NCBI RefSeq assembly: GCF_034190915.1
Contig: NW_026947509.1
Span: 31,628,767-31,692,766, forward strand
DNA from: Cavia porcellus
Lineage: Eukaryota; Chordata; Mammalia; Rodentia; Caviidae
DNA length: 64,000 bases
Direction: 5' to 3'
In this document: positions 58,072-64,000 of the stretch, piece by piece
Position numbering within the stretch: the stretch's first letter is position 1
How the letters are laid out: every line of letters starts with the position of its first letter
Notes under the pieces: generated by a model
Databases searched by the model: none
Seen by the model: only the letters and a program-made list of their open reading frames with translations
Told to the model about the DNA's origin: nothing
Program-made: the position numbers and the translations under genes

Positions 58072-58449
58072 TGGTTACACTTCTCGCATTACTGGGACAA
58101 AATACCCCGCACCCAAAATTAAAGAAGGAAGGGCTCATTTAGCTCACAGTTTGTAGAGATTTCAGTCTATAACCACTAGTTCCAGGGCAAAGTGGTGTGG
58201 CTGAGTGATGGGCAGCTGTTCATGGGAGTAGAAGATTGCAAAAGCAACAAGAGCAAAAGCGGGGGATCAAGTCTCTTTTCCTCCTTTATATTATGCATAG
58301 GCTACCAGCCCTTGGGTGGATGTAGCATTCACATCACCAATCCCAGTACTCAATAATGAACTAACCACAAACTCTAGATTTAGTTACCTGTGTAGAGCCT
58401 GCCCCCATGACTGCATGAGGCTTTGGTGGAACATCCAGACACAAAACAG
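58072..58449 (-). mobile_element. MaLR-type LTR inside a trinucleotide satellite
   Basis: Antisense order: CGCATTACTGGGACAAAATA, AATTAAAGAAGGAAGGGC, AGCTCACAGTTTGTAGAG, CAGGCTACCAGCCCTTGGG-like middle and GGAACATCCAGACAC at the end. GAT/GGT triplets lie on both sides. Confidence 0.75.
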
Positions 58450-58665
58450 AATAGATGGTGATGATGCTGATGCTGGTGGTGATGATTGTCATGATGGTGG
58501 TGATGGTGATGGTGATGGATATGGTTATGGGATGATAATGCTGATGGTGGTGGTAATGATTATAATGATGGTGGTGATGATGGTGGTAGTGATGACTATA
58601 AGGATGATAGTGGCAAAAGTGATGGTGGTGATTCTGCTGATGACACTGATGGTGTGATGGTGCTG
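58450..58665. repeat. GAT/GGT trinucleotide satellite, right part
   Basis: Degenerate GAT and GGT triplets, the continuation of 57980-58071. Confidence 0.85.
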
Positions 58666-59429
58666 GTTAATTGGATTTCTATCAGCACTACTAACCAGTT
58701 ACCCAGTAGGCTTGCCTTGGTCCCTCCAGGCAATGAGGAGTGAAGAGGCCATAAAATGCATAATGGCCACTCCAGCCTAGCCTTTTTTGTGTGTGACAGA
58801 AACATATTCAACCTGTCTAAGTGACAGGAATATGGAGAGGTACTTCCAGGAACTGGCAATAGTGTTGTAATCTTTCTTACTTCATTTGCTCTCAAAGGCA
58901 CAGCTACCAAATGTGGCAATGATAATCTGCACCTATAGATCCTCGCTCAGTCACATAGTCTTCAGTCGCTGGCATATCCATCTGCTACTTTTGCCTACAT
59001 GACATCTGCTCTCTTTTACAAGCCAGTTTCACTTGGAAAATGATTCTCCCCGGCTCTAATTCACAACATTATATGCTGGTCAGTTCCAGGATTGGATGTG
59101 TGACTCTTGCCCGAGCTGTCAGTGTATTCTATTCCTCTTGCCACAGACAGGTGTGCGGTCCATACCTAGCCGATAAAACACATTCCTGAGTGTTGCTGTG
59201 ATCACAGGAATCCCTGCTGGGGCACTGATGAAACCTGAGCTCTCCAGGGAAACGTTTAGTGAAACTGTACCTGATAGTGAAGCCAAAGTAGGGGAAAGCA
59301 GGGCTCAGCTGGAGAGATGGAAACAGGCTGAGACCCAGAAATCCACAGACTGAGCTCCTGGCAGCAGATACTCAGATGTTTTCTTTTTCACTTCAACTTC
59401 TTTGAACTGAGTCTCCATTACTTACAATG
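58666..59429. other. Unassigned sequence
   Basis: Nothing recognisable. Confidence 0.35.
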
Positions 59430-59560
59430 AATAGCATCCTGATTAATACACGAGGGAAGGAAACTCTTCAGTGTTTCTGTCCTTGGTTAGCTGCATAATA
59501 AAGAAGCTCCTGACAGTTCCAAATGCTTTCTTAGGTCCACCCAGCACAGCAGAGCAAGGA
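59430..59560 (+). repeat. Dispersed repeat, uninterrupted copy
   Basis: Matches the two halves at 56960-57023 and 57448-57500: CTGATTAATACACGAGGGAA, CCTTGGTTAGCTGCATAAT and AAGAAGCTCCTGACAGTTCC. Family not identified; an LTR end is possible. Confidence 0.45.
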
Positions 59561-59599
59561 TAACACCTCATGAGTTCTGGATTCAAGGGTGCTCTCTTT

Positions 59600-59770
59600 A
59601 GTATCTTTTACTGAACCTTTCCTCTGTAACAGCTGCAAGACTTTACCTACATAATCGTATTTCATAACCCTCCCTGTAATTCTATGTGGTGGTTATTAGT
59701 GTTGTCTTTTAATAGATGATGAAGTCAAGAACCAGGGATGGTAAGCAAGGTACTCTTAAGCACACACTAG
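59600..59770 (-). mobile_element. MIR SINE fragment
   Basis: Antisense MIR order: CGTATTTCATAACCCTCCC, GGTGGTTATTAGTGTTGTC, TTTAATAGATGATGAAGTCA and GTAAGCAAGGTACTC. Confidence 0.55.
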
Positions 59771-59834
59771 GAGACAGTGAGTTCTTCCTTCTCAGTTCTT
59801 GTTATTTCCAGCTGCACCTTCCTCACATAAGTCA

Positions 59835-60190
59835 CATTCTCTGTCACTGAGATGCAATACCTGACATGCCTACTTAAAGGAGGAGAGGTTTGCAGCTCAC
59901 ATGTTTAGTCCATAGCTCATTGGCTCCAAGGCAGGAAGGACATGGTGGAGGGGTCTGGTGGAAGAGAGCTGCTTCACAGCATGGTCAGGAAGTGGAGAAA
60001 GAAGGGAGGAGCCAGGAAGGGAGATATGCTCTTTCAGATCATGCCCCCAGCCCACCTCTTGTAACAAAATCCTGCCTTCTAATAACACGCTCAGCTGCCA
60101 AACTCATACCGTGTGTAAGTCTAGCACACAATGGTCCAACCATCTTTCAAAAGCCCTTGCCTATAAGCTCCTGAGGCGTTGAGGGAACAT
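59835..60190 (-). mobile_element. MaLR-type LTR
   Basis: Antisense order: TGTCACTGAGATGCAATACC, CTTAAAGGAGGAGAGG, CAGCTCACATGTTTAGTCC, ATGGTGGAGGGGTCTGG and TTGAGGGAACATTCTTG. Confidence 0.7.
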
Positions 60191-60476
60191 TCTTGATTCT
60201 AACAGTGATAGGTGAGCATTAACTGTTAGCTGATCTCCACTTACATAAATCACTCCTCCACTGCCTCTTGAAACGGGGGCAGGTGATTCATGAAACATGG
60301 TTGAGTGTGTTCCATGGGCAACAGCTTCTCAAAAACGCTGGAATAGCTGGGATGCTAGGAATTTCAGGATGGAAACCTATAATCACACTGAGTGCTATTT
60401 TATTTAGGATTGCACTGGAGAGAGCCTGAGCTGCGTGGCAGAAATGGATTGACTCTCTGACAGGATTTTTCATCGG

Positions 60477-60810
60477 TGCAGTAGAAAAGCAAGAGCAAAG
60501 AAAGGAAAATAGAAAAAGGCCTTTACTGCGGGCACGGGAGGGCTACAGAAGAGTGCAAGATCCCTCTGGGGCAGACAAAGAAGCAGCAGGCTTTTACTAG
60601 ATTTGACAGTGGTGAAGTTTGGAGGGATGGGCAGAATGACGCATTGGCAGCTGATTGGGGGAATACTGGAGCATGCGCAAAAAGCAGAGTGCAATTTTCC
60701 CGTCTGCAAGGAGAACATGGAAGTCAGCAATGCAGGGAGGCAGTGTCCAGCACCACGTTGGACAGGCGCCATGCAGAGCCTGGCCTCTTTAAAGGCGGTG
60801 GAATCCATCA
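60477..60810 (-). mobile_element. Possible solo LTR of another ERV family
   Basis: The plus strand starts TGCAGTAGAAAAGC and ends GGAATCCATCA. The minus strand resembles an LTR, with CCCGCAGTAAAGGCCTTTTT near its 3' end and a GCGCATGCTCC stretch. It lacks a matching 5-bp duplication. Confidence 0.35.
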
Positions 60811-62835
60811 CTCTCCTCCAAATCCTACTTGAAGGTCAGAAGAAATATTAAATCACGAAAGCCTTTGACACTTAATTGTGGACACACAAGTATTAGTTTA
60901 TCATTTTCTCAACATTCATGTATCTTTAGGAACTAATATGAATGCATACAATCTTTATGTACTACAAACATGACTAATAAATATTAAATTAAAAAGGAAG
61001 TTATTATGCTAACAGTTAAGAAGAAGGAAAAAGGAGCTCAGTCATAGCAATGCTAGAAATTATGGTGAAGTATCAATAATTCAACAAAAATATCTATAAC
61101 AATATAAAGCAGAGAGAGAAAGTAATAAAACTTAATTAGAATTGAATGTACTGCCCAACTGGGGCTGCAAGGAAAATGAATAAACAACTTGCCCCCACAT
61201 CACCTACTACCTTCCTAAGGTCAAAAAGCTGGCATAGGGAGCAGTCAGGGCAGTGAGCCAGCAGCCAGATTCTAGGAGGGTCCAGATGCTGCGTTAGGGC
61301 TGAGGTCCTTGTGGGAACATCAGCAGCTTCCTGCCACCAACCCCAGCAGGAGGAGTGAAGAGCAAGACCAGGAACATTACCCTGAATTCTGCATCTCTCC
61401 AAGAGTCCTTCCTGGACCAGCAGCTTCAGCACCCACTGGGAAAGCATCAAAAATGCAGGCTCTCGGGCCACACCACTGAGACCAGAATGAGAAACTCAGC
61501 AGGTGAACCCCAGGGAGTGACCCTGAGAAGCACTAACTGTCCCTGCTTCCAGGGATCCTCCATATTTCTTCCTCCTCCATACAGACACCCCAGCCCAGAC
61601 CCCACTTCCACGTCCACACCAACTAAGAGAAGCCCTCTTGGCAAATATTCACTTTCTGTTATGGCCATGGAAGCTCTGACCCCTTGAAGCCCACAGCAGG
61701 CATGCCTTCTGGGGATGTTCCTAACTACAGGGTGGAAACAGCAGTCTTCAGGTTTTCAAAGGATGGTTCTAACAGTTACCAATATTGATTATAGGCAGAC
61801 ATGCCCCATGGTGATAAAGAATAAAACCATGGATGAGGAGGTGGTGTGCATGAAAATATATAAAGATATAAAGACAAGGAAGCACAGCTTCTACAAGCTG
61901 CGAGGAGGTTCTGAGTAGGACACCTAGGAGGGCTCTTTGTCCGGGGGTTTTATTTAGAAGGGACCTTGGGCTGTGGTGTAAGTGATACAATCTCCATTGT
62001 ACAGAAGACCATGTACTTTCCAGGGTCCAAGCTGTGTAGTGGTCACATAGCGCTCATGAAGGTTGTATGTGTCCTTGAGCCAGTGGTCGCCTGACTCTGC
62101 TCTGGAGAGGTCCCAGATGGCTGCAGGACACCCATGATTTTGGAAGATTCCTGGAGGTTTGTGACTCAGTAGACTCCTCTGTTTTGGGCTTGCTGATTCC
62201 GTTGTTCTTACTGGCTAATGGAATGCTAATTCGCATCTCATTAATTCTTGTTATAGAGCTTTACTGATAGATACAATGTCACAAACAAAAATATGAGACA
62301 GTGGAGGAAAAGGACAACAGAAGTGCTCAGCATGGCAAATGTTTAGCAAGGAGATGTGGTTAACCAAAGAAAGGAAACATGTTTTTAAAAAGTCTCATTA
62401 CTATCTGCAGAGGATGTTGGGAATCAATATTGTATCCATTAAACAAGAACAGGCTGCTATGAAAATGGTCCATGACAGGAAAATAAATAGCTCTTGGAAA
62501 CTAAAAGCAATAAAACAAGTGGTAGTAATCTATCTAAGAACTCATACTAGATTGGGCTAGTGAATTAAATGTAGTTGAAAAACAAATTTGTGTTTTCAGA
62601 CATTGAATATAAAGCCAAACTAAAAAGAAGCAAAGTTTTGGTAAATGATCGGGAAAAAATTCATAGCTAAAGGGTAAGAGAAGCCTTTTATTTTCAGATG
62701 ATTGAAGTTGCTAACCATGAGCCTGGGATATGTTGTAACTCTAGAAAATTAAATTAGAGTTTTGTGATCCCCTGGATGAATACTCTGTGTGTTCATACAC
62801 CATGAGGCACATCAAGGTTATTCACCAAAATGTTA
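60811..62835. other. Unassigned sequence
   Basis: The AT-rich parts at 60870-61140 and 62240-62640 may be decayed L1 or ERV internal sequence, but I cannot assign them. Confidence 0.3.
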
Positions 62836-62848
62836 ACAACTCTTTTTT
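62836..62848. repeat. Target-site duplication, left
   Basis: ACAACTCTTTTTT, exactly repeated at 63439-63451. Confidence 0.75.
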
Positions 62849-63438
62849 CTATTTATTTAATTTTTTTATTATTTTCAAGGTAATAAAATACAACAGAACA
62901 AGACAGAACAAAGCCAATTGAGACAGTGAGGTGAAATTGGTACAGAACTTCACAGTATTACTGCTATTGGGATAACAGTAATAAGTATCACAGTATATCT
63001 TCACAATAGTTGTTCTTTCAATCACGTATAGCAAAATAAAATGAAATACAGAACATTATAGAACATATCAAAGCAGAATATTGAATAGAGGAGTACCATT
63101 AATCAGAATAAAGCAAAACAGTAGTAAAAATATTTGCCTTCAAAGAGATGGAGAAGGAAATCCCCTTTATTTGCTATAGTGCATTGGTCAACCTCTCAAG
63201 AGATGCTCAGACCTCTGGCTCCCATTTGCTAATGGAGGGCAGGGGAAGTGGGATGTTTGACTCTCAGCCTGAGCACCGGTAGGCTCACTATTACTCAGCA
63301 GGGAGGCAGGCTGGTTGCTTGGTTTCCCAGCGTCCTAAGTTCCACCATGACGCAGCTCTCAGGAGACACTGGTGGTTCTCACCCTGGAGGGGCCGCAGTC
63401 TGCCAGACCACAGATGCTTACCAGGGAGGCGAGCTGGT
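62849..63438 (-). mobile_element. 5'-truncated L1-type insertion
   Basis: Bounded by a 13-bp direct repeat. The left side is an AT-rich decayed poly(A) tail (minus strand). The body has no coding capacity, with a C/G-rich start and a TTCTGTTTTG-style 3' part like the insertion at 22.1-23.2 kb. I infer the 3' UTR of the same L1 lineage. Confidence 0.6.
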
Positions 63439-63451
63439 ACAACTCTTTTTT
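63439..63451. repeat. Target-site duplication, right
   Basis: ACAACTCTTTTTT, identical to 62836-62848. Confidence 0.75.
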
Positions 63452-63639
63452 ATTGGTGGTGAAATTTGAGAGTGTACATCGGCTTCGAGAAGCAGGCATT
63501 AGGAATTTTCTAGAAAATCCACACTTAATCAGGTTTAAATCTGGATGTTGCCTCAAAGCCTCAAAAGTTGGTGAGCTTTTGGGTAGCAACTGGATCAGGG
63601 GCCATCAATGGATTAGTGAACTGATGAGTTTGTAGCAGA

Positions 63640-63930
63640 CTTGCTGTTCAAGGCAGAGTCTGGTCAGACGGGAGGTCACTGTGGGAGGAGTCTGGTCAGA
63701 GGGGGTGGTCACTGTGGGCGGGCCTAGGAGGATCTATGTCCCTTCTGCTCCTTCTCCATCTCTCTCTGCTTCCCTGCTGCCGGGCCGGGCCAAGAGTAGC
63801 TCTCCTCAACTCTCCTTCGCCATAGCCCTCAACACGCCATCCTGCCTTAGAGCCAGCCGACTACGGATTGAACCCTCTATAAACTTTTCCTTCTTTAAGT
63901 AGCGACTGTAAGAAATGTTGTCCAATGACA
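63640..63930 (+). mobile_element. MaLR-type LTR, 3' part
   Basis: Sense LTR end: CTTCTCCATCTCTCTCTGC, TTAGAGCCAGCCGACTACGG, ATTGAACCCTCTATAAAC and TTTTCCTTCTTTAAGTAGC. Confidence 0.6.
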
Positions 63931-64000
63931 AGAAAAGCACTTTGCACCCTCGCTGCTACTGGTCAGTGTGCAGACCCAGCGGTTCCTCTGTCAGGAAGCC

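Noticed and set aside
60477..60810. Confident solo LTR with target duplication
   Set aside because: TG...CA-like ends are present, but the flanking five bases (ATCGG and CTCTC) do not match. Kept only as a low-confidence element.

Overview
This is mammalian nuclear DNA, most likely from a rodent and probably a squirrel-related one. The evidence is the repeat mix: B1-like 7SL-derived SINEs, B1/ID composite SINEs, a tRNA-like ID element at 45487, MaLR-type LTRs, L1 fragments in both orientations, MIR/L2 fossils, old mariner remnants and many microsatellites. The species call is an inference from SINE style, not a database match.

The one convincing protein-coding region is an intronless, uninterrupted 1414-codon copy of DHX9 (RNA helicase A) on the minus strand at 9767-14011. 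It is a processed retrocopy: it has a 5' leader of about 106 nt, a 3' UTR of about 316 nt, a polyadenylation signal, a 38-nt poly(A) tract (read as T on the plus strand) and a 13-bp target-site duplication. It landed in an older L1 lying in the same orientation. All helicase motifs I can check are intact. Two features deserve attention: a diverged 57-bp tandem duplication between the two dsRNA-binding domains, and a 13-unit, 24-bp coding minisatellite in the RGG tail.

Region by region: 1-9 kb is non-coding with a CpG-enriched patch, a 75-codon candidate ORF (1761-1988), a SINE apparently split by a small inversion (4115-4606) and mariner remnants (5.4 and 7.7-8.2 kb). 9.4-14.1 kb is the DHX9 retrocopy. 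14-30 kb holds decayed L1, an L1-type insertion with target-site duplication at 22.1-23.2 kb, and nested MaLR LTRs at 24.8-25.5 kb. 30-46 kb holds two mariner composites that share one inversion junction (30.2 and 40.1 kb), several SINEs, L1 pieces and an LTR inserted in a B1 (45 kb). 47.7-48.4 kb is a large ATC/ACC trinucleotide satellite with higher-order structure. 48-64 kb is mostly unassigned, with more LTRs, a GAT/GGT satellite split by an LTR at 58 kb, and another L1-type insertion with target-site duplication at 62.8-63.4 kb.

I see no multi-exon gene, no operon-like organisation, no CRISPR array and no defence system. The window reads as an intergenic or deep-intronic landscape shaped by successive transposable-element insertions, with the intact DHX9 retrocopy as its main feature. 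Boundaries of repeats were set by eye and are approximate unless a target-site duplication fixes them.
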